NCBI GenBank assembly: GCA_020137815.1
Contig: CM035361.1
Location: 5,618,960 to 5,682,959, forward strand
DNA length: 64,000 nt
Direction of reading: 5' to 3'
Source: Hormiphora californensis
Lineage: Eukaryota; Ctenophora; Tentaculata; Cydippida; Pleurobrachiidae
Positions 11,849-24,221 of this stretch are shown one piece after another (the first letter of the stretch is position 1; the number at the start of each line of letters is the position of its first letter). The notes beneath the pieces were generated by a model that saw nothing but the letters and a program-made list of their open reading frames with translations, made no database searches and had not been told where the DNA came from. The position numbers and the translations under genes were made by a program.

Positions 11849-12778
11849 AGCACATCACTGCACTGGCAAGTGCCCCGGGGCCCATCCACCCCCCCCCCTT
11901 TCCAAGAAAGAAAGAAAAATGCGAGGGGCCGACAGGCCCCGAAGCTAGAGAGAGAGAATGAGTGTGCTTGAAGTAGGTACACTAGGGGAAAGAAGCCTCT
12001 AAAGTGCACACTCTCCCTTTCACTTCTACAGTGCAGTACCATACGAACGCGACGAGACCGGATTTCAGGATCAAATTACACAAGCATGCAGTTGAACTAG
12101 AGTTATGAAACTTGGTATCCAGCTTTCCTTTTACTATCACTGCTGGAATCCAAGTTTATAGACTGATTGAAGCTAAGATGCTGAAACGGTAGGGGTGTCA
12201 AATTCGGGTATAAAAGTGTCGTCTATATATAGATAGATAGATATATATACCACCAAAATCCCGGGAGCTTAGCTCTTGAAAACGGTTAAAGCTATCAAGT
12301 TGAAATTTTGTGGAGTCATAGTCCTCGATAGGGTGCGTGTAATAGGATATTTTTCGTTTCATACAACCTTAATTAAGACCTAATTATGCCCTAATTAAGT
12401 ATGCATTTCCCACCTATCTCCAGACTGGGTGGTCGGAGAGACTTCTTTTATAGCTTATCCGAACCGGAAACGTCGATTTATGGGGGGTCGTTCCCCGAAC
12501 AAAAAGTCGTATCTCGCACCCTTCTTAAGTTATGCACATATTTATGATTTAATACAATCATTCGCTGTATGGCTAATACTAGAAACTTTGAATTGGTGTT
12601 TGACGTAAAAAGATCGAAGTACATATATGCAGCAGATTTACCAAAAAAGAGAAACATCATACCAAAAAGAAGAGAAACTAGTACCAAAAACCAATCAAAT
12701 TGGTTTGGATGAACCGGGGCCCAAAGGCGTCGGGATGCAAAATGTTGGTAGGATAAAACATTACTTTTGTAGGAAAAT
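11849..12778 (+). mobile_element. Dispersed element R1, copy 1 (truncated)
   Basis: Nearly identical to 34503-35572, from ATCACTGCACTGGCAAGTGCC to the foldback arm containing ACTAGTACCAAAAACCAA. It begins about 45 bp upstream of the ATG of GPCR copy 1 and is cut at 12778, where the LINE sequence starts. Relative to the 34.5-kb copy it lacks one of two direct repeats (TCGTTCCCCGAACAAAAAG) and the sequence between them. No protein-coding capacity was recognised. Confidence 0.8.
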
Positions 12779-15115
12779 CTCTCGAAGTGCAAACTAAACA
12801 TACGAACAGCCAGTAATGATTGTCCGAAAATATACAAGGACCTTATATCCGCACTTCCTCAACACACGTCAATCAATCTACCCAGACATCCCCGGCGATG
12901 GATCTGGAACAATCTGACAATCATCTCCACCTACAGCAGGGAAATGAAGTCAAATTCGTCACTGCAAATGATGTCTTGACAATCGTCTCATATCGGAAGA
13001 TCGACAGACTGTATCGAAATACAAAATCAAAATACAATATAGTGGACGCTCCCTCGACAAATCAGTGCTCTAATTCATCAACCGACACACAGGAGCTCTG
13101 TCAGGTTACACTAGCTCCCCTCCTCTGAAAATTCCCTTGACTTATTCCACTACTGGATAGTCCCCCCCCACATTCAGAACTCCAATACAAAGTCCCATCC
13201 ACCCGCTGTGGAATCCAGGAATCCATTCAGCCACACAACAGACCCGCGGCAAGAGAACTCACTGCCAAGCAATCTGACGAAACGAACGATCCCCAACCAG
13301 AGACCCCGGTTAACCCATCGCCCCGAAGAAAAAGATCCAGATGGCGCAACCGGTCCACAAACCACAAAAGAGATCCAGTCTGAAACAAGTCGAATTTGGC
13401 AACACCGGACTCGCCTAACCAATTATCTTTGAACCCGCGCAGCAAACTCATCAAAAAATGAACTGGCGACAAATCCTAAATCACGTCGGACCACAAGAAA
13501 ACCCTCAAGAAGACTCTGCGAAGCAGCCGACCACACCTTCACTGACGTACTCATAGCAAGGATGCTCCTTCTCAAAGACCTAGACTCATCTTGAAGAACT
13601 ATGGCCCCGCTCAGTTTTGGCCCGATCCATGCTGGAACAGGTTGACATCAACCGCCGTAAACTTGGAACTAGACCGACTTGAATTGCGTCAAGTGTCACA
13701 CGGTGGCCTTCAAAAGAACTACTAGCTGGTCAACATGGTGCAAGATTCTGATCTAACATCCCCCTCCTAATCTCACAAACGTTCTACGAGCCGGAACCAT
13801 ACTACCCCCTCTCGACTCCACCCCACAATACAGCTAGCCAAAAACCGTTCCTCCTAAAGAAAACCTCAACGGTGAACTAAGAAAGTCTCCGGGCAAAACT
13901 TAAGAAATCTTCCAGTAAAACAGCAGAAGATTAGGCCCGACGATCACATAACGGTTGGAGAATCCCAGAACCACCAATGGGAACAGACAGGAAGATGTGC
14001 CAAACAACCCGCTCAGCCTGAATCCTCTAAAGATATCATAATCAAGCTAATGGAGAAGACTTCCTCTCACTGGAAAGAAAGATGGACCGATGGTTCCCCC
14101 CCCCGCGGCAAAATGTCGCCAGCGACAACAGGAATCAAGAACTGCTCCTAAGAGAGCAGAAACGAATCGAACCCTCCAGAGTCAGTGGAAGACAGCAAAA
14201 ACTCTTTACAGAATCAGCAACGTTGATCCATAACTTCAACCACCACGAACAACCTGAACCCAGCCCTTGAAATTCACCCAAGGACCTCCACAATAACTAC
14301 CGACCTACCTAATCAACCCCCCATCCGACAACTCCACGGAGGAGGCAGGGCTCTACTCGACAGCATCAAAGCACAACATCTCTGGCACCCCACTCCAAAC
14401 AAAACCATCCAGTCCCCACATGAGGCAGCCCCATCGCACCAACCACCCACTCAGAGAGGAACCCACAACTGCAATGGAGACCTCGCCTCCAAGCAAAACC
14501 AAATGCTCTTATCCCAACGGCGCGTGAAATGGACCCATGATAGGACAGCGCTGTTCTCAAATCTTTCTGACATCTGAAAGCACCACAATTAACATCACTA
14601 TAGGAGGCCAAGACTGAACCCTCAAATCCCAGTGAACTCCCTCCGAAAAGCTATCCGGGACATCTGCGCGTCGCCCTTGCCATACGTCCTTCACGTAGGC
14701 CAAGGAGGGAAACATCCTTAAAAAACTTAAAAGAACAGCAACCTATTTCAGCTGAGTATAAGAAATACTAATTCTGTGGTAAAAAGGGCTACTACAAAAC
14801 AAACCCCCTCTAAGAGCTGCGTATCTCTACCGATACCGGCTCCCAAACTCCCATCTCTCGATGCCAGCATCAAAAACCTGGAACCTACAAATTAGCAGAT
14901 TCTTCACAGAACTCAGGCAAAACCCCAGCCCTTCCCTACTCGGGTATTCACAATAAACAACTGCCAAATAGGTTAACTCACTACAACCAAGTTGCAACAA
15001 GACAGTGGGATAGAAAGTATACCAACCGGACATTGTGGTGAAAAACTCTGGCTAAATCTCAGATTAGGGCTAAACAGAATGACCAATCCTAACACTAAAG
15101 AAGAACTCACAATGA

Positions 15116-16100
15116 AGATTAATTTCTCAATGTTACATACCCGAAGGCAAACAGTTGCGCCGCTCCACATCGTTTCCTGGAACATTCACGGAATCAGAAG
15201 ACGTCATCTTTGGGCCGCAAAAAACCCACTGTCATGATTCCTCGCCCATACTGTGTGTTCCCACGTATTTCCTGCTACAAGAAATCAAAGGGATCTGTTG
15301 AAGTTGACGCTACATCTGCCACAAACAAGACAACCGTGCCCAACCCACGATCTGGCGGACTAACCATCGAGCGCCACTCAACTATAGCAGCACACACTAA
15401 ACTAATCACACTGACCACGAGTACCTTCTCATAACTAGGCTTTCCCTGCAAATCAGCCGGGCAGGGAAGGACCTCACCATCTAATGTATACTCGAACTCC
15501 CAACCCGAAGCAGTTACAAAAGATGGGCAGTACCATTGAGGAGAGGGACCACCCTCCCCATGACCGAGCCAACTGCTCCTACTCTCTAAAGGCAAACCGG
15601 ATCCTATTGCCGTGACATTGCACGCTAGATTGAGTGGAACTCAACACGATCCCCACCCCCACCGGCCTCAACACATCTCTGATGACATTCTCTCCAGCGG
15701 AGGACCCGTCTTATAAACAACTCCGCACCAGCAAAGATACTGTCTGCAATGACAGAGGAGCCAAGCTACTTGACTGTCTGTCATCAGCTGAGCTTACCAT
15801 CCTAAACGGCTGTACAATTGGCGATCTAACAGGACAGTATACCTGTCACACGTACAATGGAGCTAGTGTTGTTGATTACATCATTGCCTCTGATAGCATT
15901 CGCTGCTCCACCCGATCTCTCAAGGTCAGGCCACTCCTGCCACTATCGGACCACTGCCCAATAGAAGTGACGCTTAACACCAAGACGACATTGAAAAGTG
16001 CAACAGCCCCAAGGAAGTTTCTAAACCTACCAGACGCTCCTCGGCGAACCAAATGGAAAGACACTACCGCCCAGCTACTCAAAGAACGGCAAATGAAGGA
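15116..16100 (+). pseudogene. LINE endonuclease domain remnant
   Basis: APE-like endonuclease pieces in different frames: an N-terminal strand HIVSWNIHGIRRR near 15164, then a longer open piece at 15634-16164 with SVVDYIIAS and LSDHCPIEVTL, the latter holding the conserved Ser-Asp-His of this nuclease family. Frame breaks lie between them. Confidence 0.8.
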
Positions 16101-16500
16101 CTCTGATGCTATCTCTGGGTTAATTCGGAAACCTGCAATTGCCGTGATGATGTGTACACCATGAACCAAAAAATATCAGATCTGCTTGCCGCCAACTCAA
16201 AAGCACTGAACCAGCTGTAGACAAGGAAAAGAAGCACAAAAAACGATACACGAAATCTAAATGGTATGATAAAGAGTGTGACATCCTACGCTTTGAAACC
16301 AACCGCCTTGCACGAGCCCAGGGCAAGGGGAAAACTGCTAACCCCAGGATCAAAGACCTCTACCACCAGCAGAAACGATTGTATCGTCGAACAATGAGGA
16401 ACAAGAAGAGCCAGCTCAAGCAAAACTTGAGCAGCAGAATTCTCTCATCCAAAACATTGAACTGGGACACAATCGAGGAACTGAATTCAGTTCCTCGATT

Positions 16501-18130
16501 GTGTCCCAGCAATTCGATCAAAAAGAGGAACTCAGCATCTCTCATATGACCGACTTCCACAGCTTCTTCAATCAGCTTTACTCCAAAAATCAGAACGAGA
16601 AAACTGACACCTGGAAAGCTGACATCCATACTAAAATCAATCTGCAATCAGACCTGGAAAATGCACTCAACCAACCTATATGCACTAATGATGTCGAAAA
16701 GGCTATCAAGGATCTAAAAAGGGGCAAATCGCCAGGCATTGATGGAATACCTAACGAACTACTCAAAGAGGCATGTCCCAACACGATACAGCTACTCACA
16801 CCATCTGTATAACCAATGCCTCGAACACGGCGTGTACCCTTGGAACACTACGGTTATAACACCTATCCACAAAAAAGGGCCCAAACATGACCCTAACAAC
16901 TACCGAGCCATTGCTGTAGGGAGCAGTCTGGGGCGTGTCTTCTCCGCCATCTATCTGGAGCGCCTAGTGAACTTCAGGAAGACTCACTGCCCGGACCCGC
17001 CCAACCAACAAGGCTTTGTGAAGGGTGCCCAAACCAGCGACCACCTCTTAACACTCCATACTGCCATTCAGAAAGGAATACAGAACAAAGGAAGGCTCTA
17101 CACTTGCTTTATCGACTTTCGTAAGGCATTTGATGGCCTCAACAGAGACGCCCTTCTCCTAAAACTGCTAAACCTTGGAGTTCGTGGGAAGTTCTTCAAT
17201 GTACTCGACCACATGTACAACAACTCCAAGGCTCGCCTAAAACTAACCCAGAAACTCTCTGATCTCATTGACATCCAAATTGGTACAGAACAAGGGCATG
17301 TCACAAGTCCAGAGCTTTTCAAGTGTTTCCTCTTGGACCTATCCACAATACTCAATGATAAAGACCTAAAATCTGACCCAGTAGCACTAGGAACAGCCCT
17401 AGTGACTCACTTGCTCTGGGCTGATGATCTGGTACTTATGTCAACCTCGGCTAAGGGTCTACAAAAACTCCTCGATTGCCCTCTACCGGTTCTGCTCTGA
17501 TTGGGATCTTACCGGTTAACACCGAAAAAACGGCTATAATGGTCTTTTAACCAAGCTGGGAGGAAACTCAAAGAATCCAACGGCTTTCTCTACGGCGACT
17601 CACACATCCCATCAACCAAGACCTATCAATATCTCGGTTTGACTTTCTCGGTGAATGGTAACCTACGAGAAGCCCAAAAACACTGAGAATCAAGAGCATG
17701 CGGAGCATTTTCGCCATAAAAAGAATAGTGGATATCAGATCAATATCCAAGCAAGCGGCCCTAAAACTATTTGATGCTCTGGTAGCACCTGTAGCAGGGT
17801 ATGCATCAGCTATCTGGCTGCACGAAACAAGATTTCTCAGACATCTATAAACGGGAAGCATGTGAAAACTACATCGAAGGACATCTGGGACGACCAAACA
17901 GAAAAATGTCAAACCAGCTTTCTGAGATGGCTACTAGGACTTCGGAAAACACCACCGCTACCTCCACTCTACGGGGACACTGATAGAGTCCCCCTGGCCG
18001 TAAGAAACAGCAAACACCTGCTGGACTTCCACAATAGACTATTGTATCATGAGCAACACTCTCGACAACCAAAGCAAGCTAGTCGTACACGGCCTATAAC
18101 GAACAGAAGCGACTACAGTTGCCCTGGTAT
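16501..18130 (+). pseudogene. LINE reverse transcriptase remnant
   Basis: RT motifs are readable in order: GKSPGIDGIPNELLKE (palm entry, about 16720), PIHKKGPKHDPNNYRAI, FIDFRKAFDGLNRD (motif A), GTEQGHVTSPELFKCFLLDL (motif B), LLWADDLVLMST (motif C, with ADD) and a shifted FCSDWDLT / NTEKTAIMVF segment around 17490-17550. At least three frameshifts separate these blocks. Motif B has Glu-Gln-Gly where most elements have Arg-Gln-Gly. Confidence 0.88.
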
Positions 18131-18419
18131 CAAAGTGTCCTAAGGACCTCCGAGATATTCGACTCAACTGCCCACCACCCGCAGAAGACACTTCTCCCCT
18201 AACTCCCAACTCGTGCAGGCCCGTATCTCAGATTGGTTTTGGACCCAATGGGACGATATTCGCCACAGGCAACCGGAAGCTTGAATTCTACAACAGTGTC
18301 AAGACCGGACATGGCTTTGAGGATTACCTAGAAAGAAGGACGGCACCTGACTTCATCAAGTTAAGAACGAGTACCCACCGCCTAAAAATCGAAACCGGAC
18401 GCCATAACAAAACTGACAG

Positions 18420-18560
18420 ATCTGAGCGCCCTCTGTGATGATTGCTCCTCACCCGAGTCTATACCTCTTCTGCGTGCCCCTCCCTTTCTTCGACCCAATC
18501 ATCCAAGATGGTGGCACATGCTGAATGAATGCACCCGCACCAAATCAGCTCGAGACCGCC
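18420..18560 (+). pseudogene. LINE C-terminal zinc motif
   Basis: The reading LCDDCSSPES...WWHMLNECTRTK gives a C-x2-C ... H-x4-C pattern of the type found after the RT in many APE-bearing LINEs. It marks the last coding part of the element. Confidence 0.7.
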
Positions 18561-18836
18561 TAACAGATCAAGACAGAACCTCCCTTCGTGGTCATGTCTT
18601 CCCCTCACATATCAATCATCATCTCTCTCACCTAATTCACACCATCATCAACCCATAATACACACACTACCACCGCCCACCATACCTCTCCTCTCAACCC
18701 CCCTGAACCCTCTCTCTACCCCTCCTACTCCCACTTTTTTATAGTTATATGACAATAATATTATTGTTAAGTACTTTTTAATTTGAATCTTGAATCTTGA
18801 ATCTAGTAAGATAGCTAGCGCAGAGGGAGAATTTCA

Positions 18837-19492
18837 TTACCAAGCAATCCCTTTGGCAGGCAGGACTTCTCTGAGTGGTTTCCCCTGTTGAACCTCCTTG
18901 TGGATATCGGTGTACGTCTCCATGATCTCCTCCGGAGTGATGTTCCTTCCCTTCCTTCCCTTTCGGGGTAGATGATGGAGTGGCGGAGGAGACGGTGAAG
19001 GCGGAGTACAGGCTGGATGTTGAGGTAGGAAAGGAGCCGGAGACAGGGGAGGTGGCGGAGGTGGTAGGTATTCAGGGACTGCAGGGAAAGGGACAGGAGG
19101 AACCGCTAAGTCTTCATCCTCAGGTATTATAGGAGTGGTAGATGGTTGGTGAGTGGTGAGAGCGCTTGAATTTCAAGTTTGGAGCTAGGGGACCGGTAAA
19201 ACAAAACAGGTGCCCCACCGATTCGTCTCCCGTATCCCATACCCAATTAGTTGCAGATACCGAATCACTTCACCGATTCGTCTCCCGTGTCCCATACCTA
19301 ATTAGCTGCAGAAACCGAATCACTTCACCAAGAACACCGGTGAAATCATCATCACTTCTCCTGCCGCAGTTGAGGAGCTGTTCACTTCCACAACCTGGAC
19401 CGGCATTTCCAAGAAAGCAACGGAGCTCTCCAAGCGACCTGACATTCGAACTGCAATCACCTCTGCGAGGAAATCCAACCTCATCATTTGAA
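18837..19492 (-). CDS. Possible two-exon fragment, Pro-rich C-terminus
   Basis: The minus strand from about 19166 to 18837 is open and ends at a TAA (18837-18839). It encodes an acidic/Pro-rich stretch (EYLPPPPPPLSPAPF), a basic patch (PRKGRKGRN) and a helical tail (ITPEEIMETYTDIHKEVQQG, then KPLREVLPAKGIAW). A preceding exon around 19490-19275 (FTGVLGEVIRFLQLI) can be joined with correct phase through a GTATGG donor and an AAG acceptor. I recognise no family. The helix-like tail could be a DNA-binding or transposon-derived domain. There is no start codon and the fragment sits among transposons, so a decayed element or pseudogene is as likely as a gene. Confidence 0.3.
19199..19330. repeat. 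Tandem duplication of about 62 bp
   Basis: ACCGATTCGTCTCCCGT-type blocks are repeated twice in direct orientation with a few substitutions. On the minus strand each unit carries a GTATGG-type donor after an LQLI-coding segment, so this is another duplicated splice-donor candidate if the minus-strand gene is real. Confidence 0.75.
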
Positions 19493-19597
19493 TTTTATCG
19501 ATATCTATCTAGTTTACTGTTTGATTTCAACCCACATTAAATGTGTGTTTATACGAGTGTTTATAGCAAGACAATTGGCGGGGAACTCTAGTGATCA

Positions 19598-19755
19598 CGA
19601 TCTGTTTCTGGCTGCTAAAATCTAATTCTGGCTGTTAAAATCTATTTCTGGCTGCTAGACCCTATTTCTGGCTGCTTGCAGCCGGAAATAGATTTAGCAG
19701 CCAGAAATAGCAGCCAGAAATAGCAGCCAGAAATAGCAGCCAGAAATAGACTGTC
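19598..19755. repeat. TTTCTGGCTGCTA repeats in opposed orientations
   Basis: Four direct units of the TTTCTGGCTGCTA type are followed by several units of the complement (GCAGCCAGAAATA), forming an imperfect hairpin of about 150 bp. No coding potential. Confidence 0.85.
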
Positions 19756-20039
19756 GAGCAACTGTGCATCTGCCCCTGAGAGGCCACGAGGCGACCGCCA
19801 AGTCCAATAGTATTTTCATTGAGATAGCGACGAGATATATATCGATAGTATAGATGGAGATGTCTTAGAGAGAGCTAGAGATAGAGCGAGATAGAATCTC
19901 TATATCGCTCTATAGAGATCTATACATCGATCTGACATATCATCTCTCTCTCTCTCTCTCTCCTCTCTGCTATCTCTTCTCTATATCTAGCGATATTCTA
20001 CAGCGCAGCTCTATCCTCTCGCCGCCCTTCGTCTTCTGT

Positions 20040-20350
20040 CTTCTGGTTGTCTCCCATCTTTTTTGCTCTTTGGGTCGAGTCGTGGCTCTCTTGTTTCGCT
20101 TAATTGACCTAAACCTACCCCTCCCAGGGAGCCAAAGACGGAGAGACAAAGACATCCTCATAAGACGATTATATGTATGGTTAACGAAGCAATCATGTCA
20201 AACGTACCGAAGCCCACTCTGAAATTCAGAGAGAGTCAGAGAGAAATGTAGTATTATGGTGGTATGAAATATGTTGAGATATGGGCGAGTCGTGTGCAAT
20301 TGTTTCACGTAATTGACGGAGAACCAAAGACATAGGCAGTCGATAGTTAC
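20040..20350 (-). repeat. Dispersed repeat family R2, inverted copies
   Basis: Contains two partial copies of the R2 family seen at 7.2 kb, inverted. Markers are GACGGAGAGACAAAGACAT and GGGCGAGTCGTG. Interspersed GA/CT-rich segments resemble the microsatellite tail of copy 1. Confidence 0.65.
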
Positions 20351-21340
20351 GGGGGCCCGATGAAGACGCCGTACCAGTCGCCGTACAGTCGCCCGTACCA
20401 TTGCTTGTGCGCATTACGTTTCACCACCCTTTCATCACCACATACAAAACACATGTGGCGTACGCGCATGTACCTTATTTGTGGTGTAATTGCGATGAAA
20501 CGTAATGCGTCAAAGCCAATGTTACGGGCGGACTGGTACGGGGCCAAAAAAAATCTAAATTTAACCGTGCGATCTATTCGAGCCCCCTAATCCCCGTGAT
20601 ACTCATAGAGACGAATATCTGTATGTTAAGAATATGTCAAACCGTACCAATTCTACCAGCTCTGAAATTGTGTGCGACACTTGTACAATACGCAACAAAT
20701 TTACAATCCATGCTAAGACCACATTTTTAGCTACTCCTAAGAAGAACAAGAGTAACAAAAACTAAGAACCACACCCACCACCAAAGACAAAATGTCTGAC
20801 CAGATTGACAAACATCAAAACACCCGTGGGGCAGGAACACCAAAACCGCTCTCTACCTCCAGGCAACATCCCACTGAACTCGCCCGTTATAGCCATAAAG
20901 ACAGCCTTGAATACCCATTTTTGAACAAACTCCAACGCAATAATATCCTAGGTAGTAGACTGAAGGATTACCCGCTCGAATAGAATGCGAGATTAAGGTC
21001 AATAGCTCGACCAAGTTAAATCCTTCCTTTTACGACTAGTATGCAAATAAGTGTCTATTCGCGGCGAAGAAGAAGATCCAAAGTAAGTCTCATCATGACA
21101 AAGGGCAGCGAATCGCGCCGACATCGCTCCTTTGTTCCTCGGGGAACGGAGAAGATCGAAAGACCCTGACCAAACACTCAAAAGCCTACCCTCGTTGTAT
21201 ATTTCTTGCCACCCCCCCCCCCCCCCCGCTGGCAGCTTCACACGTTAAAATGCAAGTGTTCAAAAATTAACAAATCATTTTCAAAGTAGTGCCCACTTGC
21301 ACAAATTCATCTTTTATATAGCTCGTAGTTGGCGAATGAA
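20351..21340. other. Repeat-like sequence, no gene
   Basis: Contains a short imperfect hairpin around 20380-20545 (CCGTACCAG ... CTGGTACGG) and a C-run at 21212-21228. No exon structure or RNA gene was recognised. Confidence 0.5.
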
Positions 21341-21360
21341 TTAACCTGGGGGATCCTAGC

Positions 21361-21470
21361 AGCAGGAACCGACCGAATCAGGAAATACTGGTCCCTGATT
21401 GGCTGATAACCAGTCACGTGACCTAAATAACGAGTTCTGATTGTTTACTTGTGTCGATCGGTTCCTGTGT
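21361..21470. mobile_element. Small MITE with CAGGAACCGA-type ends
   Basis: Starts AGGAACCGACCGAATCAGG and ends TCGATCGGTTCCT, giving short inverted ends. Related copies occur inverted at 38917-38985 and in the same orientation at 44070-44165, all sharing CTGATTGGCTGATAACCAGT and a CACGTGAC core. Non-coding. Confidence 0.65.
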
Positions 21471-22639
21471 CAAACCGTACCAACTACCAGCTCTGAAATT
21501 CCGAATTGGTCTGGCCTTTTGGTACTTAACCAGTAATATTAGTAGAGGGGGTAGGAGCACCGGGAGGTAATGAGTAAACACACACACACACATTGAGTAA
21601 GCTAAATTTAGCCTAGCTATTTTCCGGCTGGATATAGGGATGAGGTACTGGCAAGATATAGTAGGATCGCTATTGCCCACATGTCAAGTTCATTCGGATA
21701 TACGAGATTAAAAGGTTGGGTGGTCAGAGGGTTGCTGACAAACTTTTCGGGTATTTTCCAGTAAACTAGGACCAATTTGCAGTCTTTTGCGACAAACTGG
21801 ATGCAAATCGGTCTTGTGGATCGCGTGCAACATCCCTTGAAAGAAACGACCCTTTTTAGGGGCGGAGCTGACACCTGTGTGCGGGGGGTCGCGCCAGGTG
21901 TCTATGTCACCAAGTCACAGGGACCGTCTAAGCTTCGCTTTGCCTGTAACTGGGGGTCCACTTAGCTCTCATACGCAGTCGGTCATCATAGCGCTGGCAA
22001 GCGCCCGGGGCCCAATCCTCCCTCCCCCCAACCATCCTTCCCTTAAAAATGTCCATTTTCCAAGCATTCTTGCTTCCAGTGAATGGAAAATCGAAATTGC
22101 GGAAAAAAAAATTTTTGAATTTTTTGAAAATTTTTGAAAATTTTGACAGCGCTACTATACTTATTGTCTGAAATCGGCAATTTCAACTTTGTTTTAGACA
22201 ACCTTCCCGTTGTCCTACGAACTTGCCGCTTGGTAGTTCGTGTTGCCTTGACACCTAGAGCACACGTTCAAAATTTCATGCAAATCGGAGTTACGGTTTT
22301 GACGTTACAGAGGGTCGTATTTTAGACAAAATGTCCGTTTTTAGCGTGACGAACCACCGTAAAGTAACCACTTTTTTGCGTACACGATGGAGGCCACAGT
22401 TTTAAAGCTATCACCATGAAACTTTGGGAGTCGGTAGGTCTAGTGGTGTACCTTGTATTAAAGCTTGGACAGAGAAAACGGACAGTCATAACAAAAGTTA
22501 TGACTGTCTTAAGTTTTCTTTGGCGTCTAAGACAGCCTTCCCGTCGTTCTACGAATACGCCGCTTGGTACGTAATGTTGTCTCGACATCTTGAACACACT
22601 ATCAAAATTTCAAGCAAATCCGAGTTACGGTTCTTCAGT

Positions 22640-23000
22640 TACGGGCATCTGACTGTATTAAGATTTAAGACGATTTTCAAAAAACCTAGAAAAGAGCAAA
22701 TTAAACTATAAATCATGATTTTATCACATATTATTTTGCGAACGTAGGTTAACTGCTGTATTTTCAGATATAATTGGAAGTCATATCTAGATTTATGACT
22801 GTCTTAAATTTAAGACGATTTTAAAAACGCCTAGAAAGAAGCGTTTCAGAGTCTAAATTAATATTGAATCGAATTTATTTTATAAAATAAGGTTTACTGC
22901 CGCATTTTCAGTTATAATGGCTAGTCATATCTAGAGTTATGACTGTCTTAAATATAAGACGATTTTTTTTAAAAACGAGAAAAGAGCGAATTAGCATCTA
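22640..23000. repeat. Diverged tandem repeat, about 150-bp unit
   Basis: Blocks around TTATGACTGTCTTAA followed by TAAGACGATTTT recur near 22495, 22795 and 22940 with related flanks (TTTTCAGNTATAAT, GTCATATCTAGA). AT-rich and non-coding. Confidence 0.65.
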
Positions 23001-23061
23001 GAACCTGATTGTAACAGATATATTTGATTATCAATGCTTATCCGTGATCGTTATCCGTAAC

Positions 23062-23942
23062 TAACGTGTTGGGCATAAAAAATGTCCCCCCTAGACTAGC
23101 ATAGTTCCAGATATCGTAGAGCTCTAAAATTTTACACAGTTACTCTATGGGACAAATAAATAGGTTCCACAAAATTTAAAACTTTTAGCTCAAAGTTCAT
23201 TTTTTTGATCGGAATGAACATTATCACTTATTCCAAAAAACATGATTTTTCGGTCCAAAAGTTCAGCAATTGTCTTTGGCTCTCAATTTTCTTTCAAATG
23301 CGACCAAAAAAAGCCAAAACGGCCAACCACAAGGCACACAGTGGTCATGTTTCTGACTGTTAGTCAGGTCATGTGATCCCCACCGAATCGTGTAAGTTAT
23401 TCTGAATTGCTAATCAGGATTAGTTGTGGAGAATCACGTATCACAGCCGCTAATGAGGGATGACGATGATGATTGGCCATGAGATCCGAAGCTCATTAAC
23501 AAGTCACCTCTTTACCCAAGTGCTCCCGAATCACATGTCGCTTCTTCGATACACATCCCTCATTAGCGACTGTGATACGTGATTCTTCCCCACTAAGCCT
23601 GATTAGCAATTCACGATTCGGTGGGGATCACATGACCTGACTAACAGTCAGAAACATGACCACTGTGTGCCTTGTGGTTGTCCGTTTTGGCTTTTCTTGG
23701 TCGCATTTGAAAGAAAATTGAAAGCCAAAGACAATTGCTTGACTTTTGGACCTAAAAATCATGTTTTTTGGAATGAGTGATAATGTTCATTCCGATCAAA
23801 AAAATGAACTTTGAGCTTAAAGTCTGAAATTTTGTGGAACCTATTTATTTGTCCCATAGAGTTACTGTGTAAAATTTTAGAGCTCTACGATATCTGGAAC
23901 TATGCTAGTCTAGGGGGGACACTTTTTATGCCCAACACGTTA
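23062..23942. mobile_element. 881-bp near-perfect palindrome A
   Basis: Arms of about 390-430 bp. The left outer end TAACGTGTTGGGCATA is mirrored by TATGCCCAACACGTTA at the right end. Pairing continues through GTCCCCCCTAGACTAGCATA, CTCTATGGGACAAATAAATA and GTGGTCATGTTTCTGACTG. The middle, about 23465-23545, is unpaired. Only a few mismatches per 100 bp. No ORF of note. It is most likely a foldback DNA transposon derivative inserted in the larger composite. Confidence 0.85.
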
Positions 23943-24221
23943 ATAATCAAAATCAGAGAATAATCGTGGAGAACCAATCGCGGATATCAATCGCTGATAA
24001 CTAATAATTAATAGTAATCGCGGATAACTAACCACGACAACTCATCGCGAATGAGTAATATGATAGTTACCAATCGCGGATAGCTAATCGCAAATATAGC
24101 TAATCGCGATAGCTAATCGCGATAATTAATCGCGATAATACTTATAACAGATTCGTGATCAGTTATCTGCGATTGGTTGTCCGCGATTACTATCATATTT
24201 GTTATTCGGAATTGATATCCG
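23943..24221. repeat. ATCGCG-rich irregular tandem tract
   Basis: Repeats of TAATCGCGGATA and TAATCGCGATA type units with irregular spacing, abutting the 881-bp palindrome. Non-coding. Confidence 0.75.

Larger units (their letters stand above)
12779..18806 (+). mobile_element. Non-LTR retrotransposon (LINE), decayed
   Basis: About 6 kb oriented 5' to 3' on the plus strand. In order: a short N-terminal ORF at 12820-13128; a broken first ORF with a gag-type CCHC knuckle remnant near 14755-14805 (first Cys now a stop); an APE-type endonuclease; a reverse transcriptase; a C-terminal zinc motif; and a 3' end with a (TTGAATC)n tail at about 18783-18804. Many frameshifts and stops make it non-autonomous today. 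The 3' tail and domain order are typical of CR1/Jockey/I-like LINEs, but the clade cannot be fixed by eye. The 5' end abuts truncated element R1. Confidence 0.85.
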
